In this document: piece after piece, positions 16,541 through 27,200 of the stretch
Layout: the number at the start of each line of letters is the position of its first letter
Position numbering within the stretch: position 1 is the stretch's first letter
Source: Chitinophagaceae bacterium
GTDB taxonomy: Bacteria > Bacteroidota > Bacteroidia > Chitinophagales > Chitinophagaceae
Assembly (NCBI GenBank): GCA_016720775.1
Contig: JADKJX010000004.1
Location: 62,001-126,000 of the forward strand
Direction: 5' to 3'
Length of the DNA stretch: 64,000 bases
Position numbers and translations under genes: made by a program
The notes under the pieces: model-generated
Databases searched by the model: none
The model's input: only the letters and a program-made list of their open reading frames with translations
Told to the model about the DNA's origin: nothing

Positions 16541-19500
16541 TTATCTGATTATTGTAACAACACCCTGGAATTCCTGTTGTCTTTTGTCGTTGAGTTTAAT
16601 GTAATATACATAGGTGCCGTTTGGTTGTTGTGTTCCTTTAAAAGTTCCGTCCCATGTGTTATTGAAATACTTCTTTGTTTCATAAATCTTCTGCCCATAG
16701 CGGTTGAATATGGTTACAACCGCATCGGGGTATTGTGACAGTGCCGGAATATTCCATTTATCATTCCTGTTATCGCCATTGGGGGTAAATGAATTTGGTA
16801 TATATACTTCCGTAATAACTTTTACAAATACAGCGTCGGAAGACCTGCAATGCGAATTTACGTCTTCGGCCTGTAAGAGGTATGTTGTATTTGATTGCGG
16901 CGATGCAATTGGCTGTAAAATATTTGTTGCATTCAGCCTGGTTGAGGGTGTCCATAAATAAGTGTAAGCTGCTGCGGGGGTTACAGAAGCTGCCAATAAA
17001 ACCGATCCGCCAAAATTAATGATCTTATCAGGCCCGGCATTCACTAACGGAATTGGATGAATTACCAATATGTCTGATACCGGGATAGAAATACAATTAT
17101 TAATGTCGGTAACAATTAAGGTTACGGTATATGAGCCTGCTGTACTGTAAGACCTTGTAAAGGGTGGGGCAGCAGTGCCCGTGCCGTTTCCAAAATTCCA
17201 GTTCCATATGTTTACGCCTGTTGCTGCAGATAAAAACCGGAGTGGAATGTTTTCGCAGGCAGTATCTTTTACAATACTGAATGAAGCCACGGGGTTTTGA
17301 TAAATAGCTGGTATGGTTTTGAAACTGGTATCTGCTGCACAGATGGAACCGGCAATAATGATAACATGCTTAACAAGGATATTTGTTTGTGCTGCTGTAT
17401 AAGTATGCGTGATGGTATTACCGGCCGTTGTACTGATGGTTTGCCCATCCCCAAAATCCCAGTACCAGGTGGTGCCGGCAGTAATTGTATAGCTTGAAGT
17501 AAAGGTAATACTGTTGCCCATGCATGGGGTACCGCTAAATGTAAACGTTGCTGCGGGCTTATCGGTAATGACAATTGTTTTTCTGACGGTATCGCTTTTG
17601 CAGCCCAGTGCTGAGAAAGTGATCAACGAAACCTGGTATGTGCCTGCCACAGTATAGGTATGAGTGAAAGGGGTATTTACAGATCTTACCAACGTGTTGC
17701 CATCACCAAAATCATAGTGCCAGCTGGCAATGGTTCCGGTGCTGATGGAAGATGCATCCGATACCTGTACGGGATCATTGGTACAACCCGAGGGGGCTAA
17801 GCCAACTACTGCAACCGGGTCGGGTGAAATGGTGATGGTCTTGGTAGTATCACCAATACAACCTTCTGCAGTGAAAATGCGGTAGCGTATATTTTGTATT
17901 CCGGCAGTTGCAAATTTCTTTTTGGCATCAATGGTAGTTTGTGTGGTGGCATCATCAAAACTCCAGAGATAGCCGGTGATATTAAAAGTACCGGGTGGTG
18001 CTATGTGGGTAAAGTAAACAGTGTCTCTTAGACAATTTATTGCACTAACCAAAAAATCTGACTTAGGCTTTGCAGTAACTGAAACCAGTTGCCTTGATGT
18101 ATCGCTTTTACAACCTGTATTGGAAGTTGTTACAAGCGATATTGTGTAAGTGCCAGGCAAAACATACCTGTGATAGAACGGCGTATTCGTTGTTCTTATC
18201 AACGTATTGCCATCTCCAAAATGATATTCCCAGTTGGCAATGGAGCCAGCTGCAATCGATGATGTATCTGTTATCAATACCGAATCGGCACAAACCGCAG
18301 ATGTTGCGCCCAGCCTTGCTATGGGGCTTTCAAACAAGGTTATGCTCTTTGTCGTATCGCCCGTACAGCCCTCCGCGGTAAAAATGCGATAACGTATATT
18401 TTGTATTCCGGCAGTTACAAATTTCTTCCTGGCATCAATGGTTGTTTGTGTGGTGGCATCATCAAAATTCCATAGATACCCGGTGATGTTAAAGGTGCCG
18501 GGGGGAGGAATGTGATTAAAATATACGGTATCTTTTAAACAGTTGAGCGCAGAAACCGAAAAATCAGAACGTGGCCTGTCATTAACTGTTACAGTTCTTC
18601 TGAAAGTATCACTCACACAGCCCATATCGGAAACAGTAACCAGTGAGATAACAAAATTCCCTGCCAGGTTGTAAGGATGGTAGAATGGAGTATTTGTTGT
18701 TCTGATTAAAGTATTGCCATCGCCAAAATTGTAGTGCCAGCTTGCTATGGAGCCTGCAACAATAGAAGAGGTATCCGTAATATAAATTGAATCCCCTTTG
18801 CAGATAGTATTTGTAATACCAAATAAGGCAATTGGTTTTGCAAATACCGTTACAGAACGGTAACCCGTATCACTGATACAGCCATTGTTTGAGGTAGTTA
18901 CCAGTTTGATAATATAAGTACCCGGCAAAGTATACGTGTGATAGAACGGAGTATTGGTGTTTCGAACTAATATAGTGGCATCGCCAAAATCATATCGCCA
19001 GCTGCTGATGGTACCGGATGAAATGGTTGATGTATCTGTAATCAGAACCGAATCAGATGCACAGATGGGCGTACTGGCGCCAATAATAGCCGTTGGGCTT
19101 GGCAAGATCGTAAATGTTTTGGTGGTATCGCCGGGGGCACATCCATTGTCAGGATAAATACGGTAACGGACATTTTGAACACCCGGGGTTGCAAACAGTT
19201 TATTTGCGTTTACGGTTGTTTGTGTAGTAGCGTCATCAAAATTCCATAGATAATTTACAATGTTAAACCCTGTAGTATTTGACGTGCCCGTAAAATGAAT
19301 GGTATCCTTTAAACAGTTAAGTGCTGATATCGTAAAGTTGGCAACTGGCCCGGGCTTTACAACAATTTTTACTGAGGCTGAATCAACCTGGCTGCAATTT
19401 TGAATTACGGCAGATGAATAAACAACAGGCAAATAAAAAGTACCGTAATTGGATAAAGTGAAATCCTGTTGCAGTGAGTATGTATAATAAGTACGGCCAT

Positions 19501-21121
19501 TGATTAGTTGTGTAGCTACGGGAACAGGGTTGTTTATGATAGAATCAGCATTTGGAAAAATGCCGGGCACCTGGCTCAGCTTCCAGTGAATGGATGTGGC
19601 CGGCTGGGCAATTTTTACAAATAAACGTACCGGTGTATTTCTACAGGTAAATGTATCTGTCTGGTTGCTGGTGCTGTTGGTGTTTTTTATTTCACTGTAG
19701 AAGTTCAGGTTATTAATCAAAGTACCTACATTATAGCCATAGCTTTCAAAATACCCGATTCCTTCAACAATTGCTGTGAATGCAGAATCGCTTGAAATAG
19801 TATGCTGCATATCAATATTCGTAAGATTTGCAAACGCAACTGAATATGCCGGATTATTGGGATGAACTTTTATTTGTGCGGCCGGCAGCGGGGTCCCATC
19901 AACCAGTAGAGAAGCAATGCCGGCAGTTGGTAATGTAATATTTGAATAAACATAATCAATACCAAATTTTGAACTGGTATAAAAGCGCACAAATTTTTGG
20001 CCTTGTTCAATCGGGCTTAGGTAAATCATTTCCGGATCGCCATACTGGTTGTTGTTAAATGCCCAGCACTGGTTTTTATTAGGTGTGTATTGCGATACCA
20101 TGATGGGTTTATCAGCTTCATAATAATCGCCACCCGTTGAATCCATGTATTCGTAAAAGAAATTCTTTATCAGTCCTGTCATCACAACCCCGTTTCTTTT
20201 TACAACCGTAGTCGGGTCCTGCACACAAATGCGGTAATAATTCCGGAATGTGGCGTTGATATTTGTATTGGTATTATTAAGTGTATGGTGTGTGAGATAA
20301 CGGGTTCCCCATGCCTGTGCCGGGAATATTTGCTGTTGCATGAATTCCCCACCATCGCCGCGGCAAAGCCTGATACCACCCGATCCGGAGAATAAGGCAA
20401 AAGGATGGCACTTGTTATCATTGCCCGGTACTGAAACAATTTTACTGCCTGTCATGTCTTTACTGGCAGAATCGGGGTTTCCATTAAAAACAGCTTTTCC
20501 AAAAACATTAAACATCTCTCCCTTATTCAGATTCACGGTATAGGTTACACCGGGAAGCCAGCCGTTTTTTGTTGTATCGGAAGGGGTTATTTCCAGGCGG
20601 GTGTTATCCTCAGAAGCAACGGCATAAAACCAGGAATACCAGTCGGAAGGACTGGATTGAGAAGTGGTTTGATAATAATTTATGGAATAGTATTTATAGC
20701 CGTAGGTCTCAACAGGCATCAGCATGGTTGCGCCCGAAACCATCAGGGCATATACATGCGCATAAACTGCAACCGGCACATCACTTACAATATGAATTCC
20801 CCGGGTAGATAAACCATCCGTTAAAATTCTTGCATCATTAACGCCAGACTTTGGAATTAAAATGGTTGCATTTACGGTGTTGGCAGGAATATTCACTGTT
20901 TGTGTCCACCCTGTAGAATTTATAGAAACAGTAACTGTTGCCGGAAGTTCAGTGCTGATGTATAAAGCAAGTTCCTGTTGATTTACCGGGGGATCGTTGA
21001 AATAACCATAATTAAACCAATATCCTAACCAAAACTCCCTGCCCCGGTTTGATTTATCCTTAGCAAGTGTAACATTGCAAAAAATTAAACAGGTTAATAA
21101 AAAGGGTAAAATCTTTTGCAT
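16541..21121 (-). CDS. Giant IgGFc-binding/PKD protein with T9SS C-terminal domain
   Basis: A secreted surface protein of about 1526 aa. I start it at 21121 (MQKILPFLLTCLIFCNVTLA, a signal peptide) rather than 21157. The N-terminal region (about residues 20-450) matches the IgGFc-binding N-terminal domain (REFWLGYWFNYG, RGIHIVSDVPVAVYAHVYA, MLMPVETYGYKYY). From about 600 to 1190 two PKD-like module types alternate: A (NCLKDT ... NFDDATTQTT ... RYRI ... GDTTK) and B (DTSSI ... W.Y.FGDGNTLIR ... NTPFYH). Further PKD-like units follow, and the last 80 residues are a gliding-motility-associated CHU_C domain (IPNSFTPNGDNRNDKW ... FNRYGQKIYE), which directs export by type IX secretion. It is probably an adhesin. 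The response regulator follows after 5 nt. Confidence 0.92.
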   Translation of the reverse strand: MQKILPFLLTCLIFCNVTLAKDKSNRGREFWLGYWFNYGYFNDPPVNQQELALYISTELPATVTVSINSTGWTQTVNIPANTVNATILIPKSGVNDARILTDGLSTRGIHIVSDVPVAVYAHVYALMVSGATMLMPVETYGYKYYSINYYQTTSQSSPSDWYSWFYAVASEDNTRLEITPSDTTKNGWLPGVTYTVNLNKGEMFNVFGKAVFNGNPDSASKDMTGSKIVSVPGNDNKCHPFALFSGSGGIRLCRGDGGEFMQQQIFPAQAWGTRYLTHHTLNNTNTNINATFRNYYRICVQDPTTVVKRNGVVMTGLIKNFFYEYMDSTGGDYYEADKPIMVSQYTPNKNQCWAFNNNQYGDPEMIYLSPIEQGQKFVRFYTSSKFGIDYVYSNITLPTAGIASLLVDGTPLPAAQIKVHPNNPAYSVAFANLTNIDMQHTISSDSAFTAIVEGIGYFESYGYNVGTLINNLNFYSEIKNTNSTSNQTDTFTCRNTPVRLFVKIAQPATSIHWKLSQVPGIFPNADSIINNPVPVATQLINGRTYYTYSLQQDFTLSNYGTFYLPVVYSSAVIQNCSQVDSASVKIVVKPGPVANFTISALNCLKDTIHFTGTSNTTGFNIVNYLWNFDDATTQTTVNANKLFATPGVQNVRYRIYPDNGCAPGDTTKTFTILPSPTAIIGASTPICASDSVLITDTSTISSGTISSWRYDFGDATILVRNTNTPFYHTYTLPGTYIIKLVTTSNNGCISDTGYRSVTVFAKPIALFGITNTICKGDSIYITDTSSIVAGSIASWHYNFGDGNTLIRTTNTPFYHPYNLAGNFVISLVTVSDMGCVSDTFRRTVTVNDRPRSDFSVSALNCLKDTVYFNHIPPPGTFNITGYLWNFDDATTQTTIDARKKFVTAGIQNIRYRIFTAEGCTGDTTKSITLFESPIARLGATSAVCADSVLITDTSSIAAGSIANWEYHFGDGNTLIRTTNTPFYHRYVLPGTYTISLVTTSNTGCKSDTSRQLVSVTAKPKSDFLVSAINCLRDTVYFTHIAPPGTFNITGYLWSFDDATTQTTIDAKKKFATAGIQNIRYRIFTAEGCIGDTTKTITISPDPVAVVGLAPSGCTNDPVQVSDASSISTGTIASWHYDFGDGNTLVRSVNTPFTHTYTVAGTYQVSLITFSALGCKSDTVRKTIVITDKPAATFTFSGTPCMGNSITFTSSYTITAGTTWYWDFGDGQTISTTAGNTITHTYTAAQTNILVKHVIIIAGSICAADTSFKTIPAIYQNPVASFSIVKDTACENIPLRFLSAATGVNIWNWNFGNGTGTAAPPFTRSYSTAGSYTVTLIVTDINNCISIPVSDILVIHPIPLVNAGPDKIINFGGSVLLAASVTPAAAYTYLWTPSTRLNATNILQPIASPQSNTTYLLQAEDVNSHCRSSDAVFVKVITEVYIPNSFTPNGDNRNDKWNIPALSQYPDAVVTIFNRYGQKIYETKKYFNNTWDGTFKGTQQPNGTYVYYIKLNDKRQQEFQGVVTIIR

Positions 21122-21248
21122 AATGATTTTTTCAAAAAACAATATTCCGAAAAGCAATGAATTATTACAGTAGAATTAATTCTACAACTACTATTTATAT
21201 AACCATGTAACATTGTCGCTGCATTTATTACCTTAACTAATAAAGTAC

Positions 21249-24200
21249 ATGTTTATGAAGCATTTCAACCTTAGGAAGACCTGTTTTTTACTGGTCTTGA
21301 TCTTGGTAACCGGCGGATCGGTTTTTTCGCAGGGTTTTAATACCACCAACTGGAAATTCAGTAATCCAAAGCAATTTGGTTTTACCGTTTTAGACGTTGA
21401 TTATTTTGATAACAATAATGCTATTGCTGTAGGCAGTAATGGTGGTATTGCAAAAACTACCGATGGCGGTTTAAACTGGACCTACGGTGTCTTTACTTAC
21501 ATTAACCCCGCCAGTTTTAAGGTTACGGCCAATTTTAATGATGTTCATTATGTAACATCAACAGTTGCGTATGCAGTAGGTAGTTTAGGTGCGATGGCAA
21601 AAACAACAGATGGTGGAGCCACCTGGAATTTTGTTTCAACCCCACTTTTTCCGAACACAAAAAATATCAATGCATGCTGGTTTGTAGATGCTAATAAGGG
21701 ATATATTGGTGGTGAACAAAACAATACATCCGATTCATTACCCAAATTGTATGTTACCTTAAATGGTGGTTCTACCTGGGATTCTATTGCAGCGCCTCCG
21801 GCTAACGGAGTTTCCCGTGTTGGTTATATCGGCAATGCTTTAATCCCCTCGGTACTTTACCCTGTAAATGCCAAATTGAAAGAAATATTCCGCATTGAAT
21901 TTATCAATGACAGTACGGGATATATATCCGGCAGTAACTCTTATGGTGTTACCTTGTTCCCTAGTGTTAGTTTTAGGGCAACCAGCACTACAGTTTGTAC
22001 GCCGCTTGCAACATTCTTAACCTCTGGGTCTATGGCTGCAAGTTTGCTTTGGAAATTCAAAAGCGGCGTGCTAACCGATTATTCATTAAGTAAAGAAAGG
22101 CTTGGCTATACAGGAATTAATACCAATACAATTAACTGTACTGCCGCATTTGCAACGGTTACGCCCGTTACCCAGCAATACCGGGCAATGAATATCATTA
22201 ACGACAGTACAGTCGTTTTGATGTCGTTTAACAACAATACTGTTGTAAAAGTATATACCGGAAAAAATGACTCTACAGCCAATGTGAATGCGCCGGGAGT
22301 TTTTGAAAAAGGTAAATATGAAGTACTCAATTTTCCTTTTCCTCCCACACAAGGGCCCAATGCAGGCCCACCAATTCCAAACCCGCAGGTATTACTAGCT
22401 TCCAATCCTTACCAGATGAGGAGAACAGCAAACGGTACTTTGGTGGTTAACGGAAACTTTGGCCGCATGTTCAAATCGGTTGATACCGGCAGAAACTGGA
22501 TACAGGATATCACTTTGCCCCAGGGCCAGAATTTCAGCAATGATGGTGTATGGGCAATGGATATTGCACCGAATGGCAGGTTTTTAAGCATGGGTTCAAA
22601 TGGCACAACAGCAGATTCTATGCCCGGCTCACCCTGGCACAGTAATTACAATGCAACACCAGCCAGCGCCAGTTATAACGATATGGAATTTATTGATTGC
22701 AATAATGGTATTGCTGCTGGTGGTTCATCAATTACTGTTACCACGGATGGGGGTAATACCTGGATTGACAGAGCCAGCCCGGTTTTAGCAGCTCTTTTTG
22801 CCAACATCACTCACTTGTCTTATGTTAGTCCAACAAAAGTATATTTTACTACCAACATAGGAAATATTTACCGCTCAGCAAATCAGGCCGTTAATTTAAG
22901 CCCCGTTTTCGCTGAGCCCTTGGGCGGCCAGGTAAATGATATTGCCTGGCAGGGAGCGGACAGTTTATGGGCTGTAGGATTCAGTTCTTTTAGTGTTCCT
23001 ACTGCTTCAAGGCAAGGTAAAGTTTACCGTTCATTCAATAATGCCGCCACATGGGATACTATTCCCGTTGGCCCGATTGGTTCATTATCTTTTACTCCCA
23101 GGGCAATGGATTTTCCAACCCGCAGTATTGGTTATATATGCGGAACAAGGAATTATGTTTATAAAACTACTGATGCCGGTGCCACCTGGACAGATATCAG
23201 TCCATTCCCGGCTTTAACCCCACAGCTGAGTTATTCTGCTATTCAGGCACTTAATAAGGATACCATATTTGTTATAGGAGTCGGTTTCCCCCGTAAGGCA
23301 GTTTACCGCACAACAGACGGAGGTGCAAACTGGACAGATATTACCGGCAATATACTTACAACAGGTGTTGGTAACCTGAATGGTATTTTAATGCACGATA
23401 TTAATAACGGTTATGTAATGACTCCCGGCGGAGCGCTGCTTGTTACCAATAATGGCGGTACAAGCTGGACTTTAGACTTAGCTCCAACAGGTAACCTGTT
23501 TACGACCGCTGCCTTTGTACCAAAAACAGTTGGGCCGGGTGTAAGTATGATTAACAGGAAAATGTTGGTTTCAGGCCCGAATATTTCCGGTGCACCCATT
23601 ATGGAATATGGTAACCCTGCAAATACACAGGTTAATTCAACTGAATTAATTACGGGAGCTGCATGTTCAACACCAAACAGTGGAAGCATTACTATTACTG
23701 CTTCTGGTGGACTTGCACCATATACTTACCAGCTTGATGCCGGTGCATTCCAGCCTTCCAATGTATTTAACGGTGTATCTGCTGGTATACATACTATAAC
23801 AATTAAGGATGCCTATTGTGGCTTACTTACAAAAACAGTTACCGTTGCATTAAATGATGACCAGGTTTTAAATACCAATATTACCAGTGCTACAATTTGT
23901 GCAGGCGCACCGGTGCAGTTAATTGCTTCTGGTAATTCAACAACCTATTCCTGGAGTCCCGCTTTAGGCCTGTCCAATCCTAATATTGCCAATCCAATAG
24001 CTACACCATTGGTTACTACAACTTACACTGTTACCGCAACTTTAAATAGTTGTGTTAAGACTAAAGATGTGACCATCACGGTAAATTCCAACCCAGCATT
24101 AGTAATAGTAGCAGTGCCTGGTACTACGTTATGCCAGGGCGATCCTGCGGCATTGACTGTTTATGAAACAGGTGGCCCTGTTGCTACAACGTTGACACAG

Positions 24201-27200
24201 TCAACATCAACGGCTATCACGCAGTTCAACTCTGTGTCATGTAATGCCGGTGGATTACATACTGATAACAGTTACTGGAGAGCCTATAATCTTGCTACGC
24301 TCGGACTTTCCGGCCCGATCACGATCAACACCGTTACATTCGGTATTGAACAGGCGGCAGGTGGAACACAACCGGTAGTTGCAAACCTGTACACCAGTGC
24401 CGGTGCCTTCCCGGGCGGTGTTCGTACTTTAGTAGGAACACAAACATTTAACGTACCTAACCAGGCGCTCACTTTGTTTACCGGAACATTTACCACACCG
24501 GTAACGGTACCAAACACAGCGATACTGGTTGTTGAACTGTTCACACCAAGCGGACAGGCAACAGGACGTTCCTTCTTTATAGGAAGTAATGCAGCAGCGC
24601 AAACAGGACCAAGCTACCTGTCAGCAGCAGCATGTGGTGTTCCTAATCCAACAGATGTAGCAGCCATTGGCTTCCCTAATATGCATATCATCCTTAACCT
24701 TGGCGGAACAACTCCGGGAATAGGTGCTATTGCAACAGGCACCTTCCTGTGGAGCCCTGCTGCCGGATTAAGTTCAACAACTACCAACCCGGTTGCAGCT
24801 TCTCCAGCAGTTACCACTACCTACACCGTGGTACGTACCACTCCTGCGGGTTGTGTTGGTTCAGCTAACATCACACTCAATGTAAATACACGTCCAACGG
24901 TAACATCACAACCAGCCAATGCTACAGCCTGTGCCACATCACCTGCTACTTTCACAGTAACAGGAACCGGTACAGGGGTTACTTACCAATGGCAGTTGAG
25001 TACAACTGGTGCAGGTGGCCCATGGGTTAACCTTGCCAATGGTGCTCCATATTCGGGTGTAACCACGCCAACACTTACCGTTAACCCTGTAACTGTTTTA
25101 ATGAGTGGTTACAGGTACCGTTGCGTATTAAGTGGAGTATGTCCTCCGCTGGCAACAGAAAACATTTCAAACAGCGCCATCTTAACAGTGAATACCTTAC
25201 CAGTGGTTGTATTGAACCCTGCAGGCCCTGTTTGTGGTGGTGTTGCCGGTATAAACGGAACCTTGATCGTAGCTGGTTCGGCTCCGCCACCAGTACCTGG
25301 TTCTGTAACGGTTAACTCAGGTGCGATAAGTGTACCTGTTCCGGATAATACCCCGGCAGGAGCAACGCATACACTGGCAGTTTCAACGGTACCGGCCAAT
25401 GCTACTATAACAGGCGTTACTGTAACATGGACAATGCCGCATACCTGGGTAGGCGATATGGTTTTTGCGGTTAAAGCTCCCAATGGTGAGATACTGAACT
25501 TAGACTACCTGATCTCCATTACCGGCCCTGGCCCAAGTACCGGATTTGTAAATACAGCGATCAGCTCTGCAGGAGTGAATGCACTCAGCACAGGTTCGGG
25601 TACTTATACCGGTACGTTTAGAGCGGATGCGGTAATTACAAACGTCAATGCAGGTGCTGGTGGTCCAACCGGATTTACACCAACACAAACCACCTGGCCA
25701 CCATTATACGGTACGCCAAACGGCAACTGGGTGCTTGCAATGAAGGATGCTTTTGCCGGTGATGTGGGAACCCTGACATCCTGGTCAATTAAGATTGATT
25801 ATACCACACCGGGCGTAGGTGGCGCACCGCTTACTTATACCTGGTCACCTGCTGCTGGTTTATATACCAATGCAACAGCAACGATACCATATATAGCAGG
25901 CGCACAGACCGACAGGGTTTATGCAGCGCCAACAGCATTTACGGCATATACCTGCACCGGTACAAATACCGTAACAGGTTGTACCAATACAAATGTAGTC
26001 CTGGTTAATTACACACCACCTGCACCAAACGTTACACCGTCATCGGTTACGATGTGTTTGGGAGATCCTGCGGTAAGACTGACCAGTTCAACATCAAGCA
26101 ATACATCGGTTCAGTTCTGTTCAGGCCCGATCAATGTTCCCGTTCCTGATGCTTCTTTAACAGGCGCAACCAGTGTCATCAATGTGAGTGGTCTTCCAAC
26201 AACGTGTAACATATCAGCTATGTCTGTTACCTGGAATATGACCCATACCTGGAATGGTGATATGGTATTTGTACTTAAAGCACCAAACGGTAATATCCTG
26301 AACCTTGATTACTTCCTTTCAAGTACAGGCGGTGCAGGTGCAACAACCGGTTTTGTGAATACTAATGTAAGTTCAACCGGTGTAGCAGCACTTAGCTCTG
26401 GTTCAGGTACCTATACCGGAACCTTCAAGGCGGATGCGCTGCTTACAGGTCCATTTGGTCCTGCAGGCCCGAACGGATTTGTTCCAACTGTTACATCATG
26501 GGCTCCATTGTGGTCAACACCAAACGGAGCTTATACTCTTGCCATGTATGATGGTGGTGGTGGAGATCTTGGTGTGCTGACATCATGGTGTTTAAATGTA
26601 ACATACACTTGTGGTGTACCTGCTACAGCAGCTGTGTGGACACCGAATGGTGTAAACTCAGGCTTATTTAATGATGCAGCAGCAACAATACCATACACCG
26701 GTACTCCAAGAGATACCGTATGGACAAGGCCAACACCATCGGGTGTTTATCCTTACCAGGTAACTGTTCAAAGTTTACCAGCGCCTCCGGCTAACGTTAC
26801 CACGCCGATGGCGGGTGGTAATGGTAATAACCTGGTTGCATTTAATGTTAGAAACAATAATGGTTATCCTGTTACATTAAGCAGTATATCAAGTAATAGC
26901 TTTGGTTCAGGTGCTGTTGTTTCGAGGGCATTCTGGAGTGCTACACCGATTGCGGGTAACCCAGGCCCTATCGCAGGACCAGGCTGGACACAATTTGGCA
27001 CAGCTAATAATACTGTTACAGCAGGTACTTTAAATCTGCTGATGAGCGGATTGACGCTTACAGTTAACCCAGGCCAAACGATAGGTATCGCCATTGATAT
27101 GACGGGAGCAACCTTCCCTGCATACACCAATGGTACCGGTACTGTTCAAACATACAGTGCTGGCGGATGCGACATCATAACCGATGGTAATGTTGGTTGG

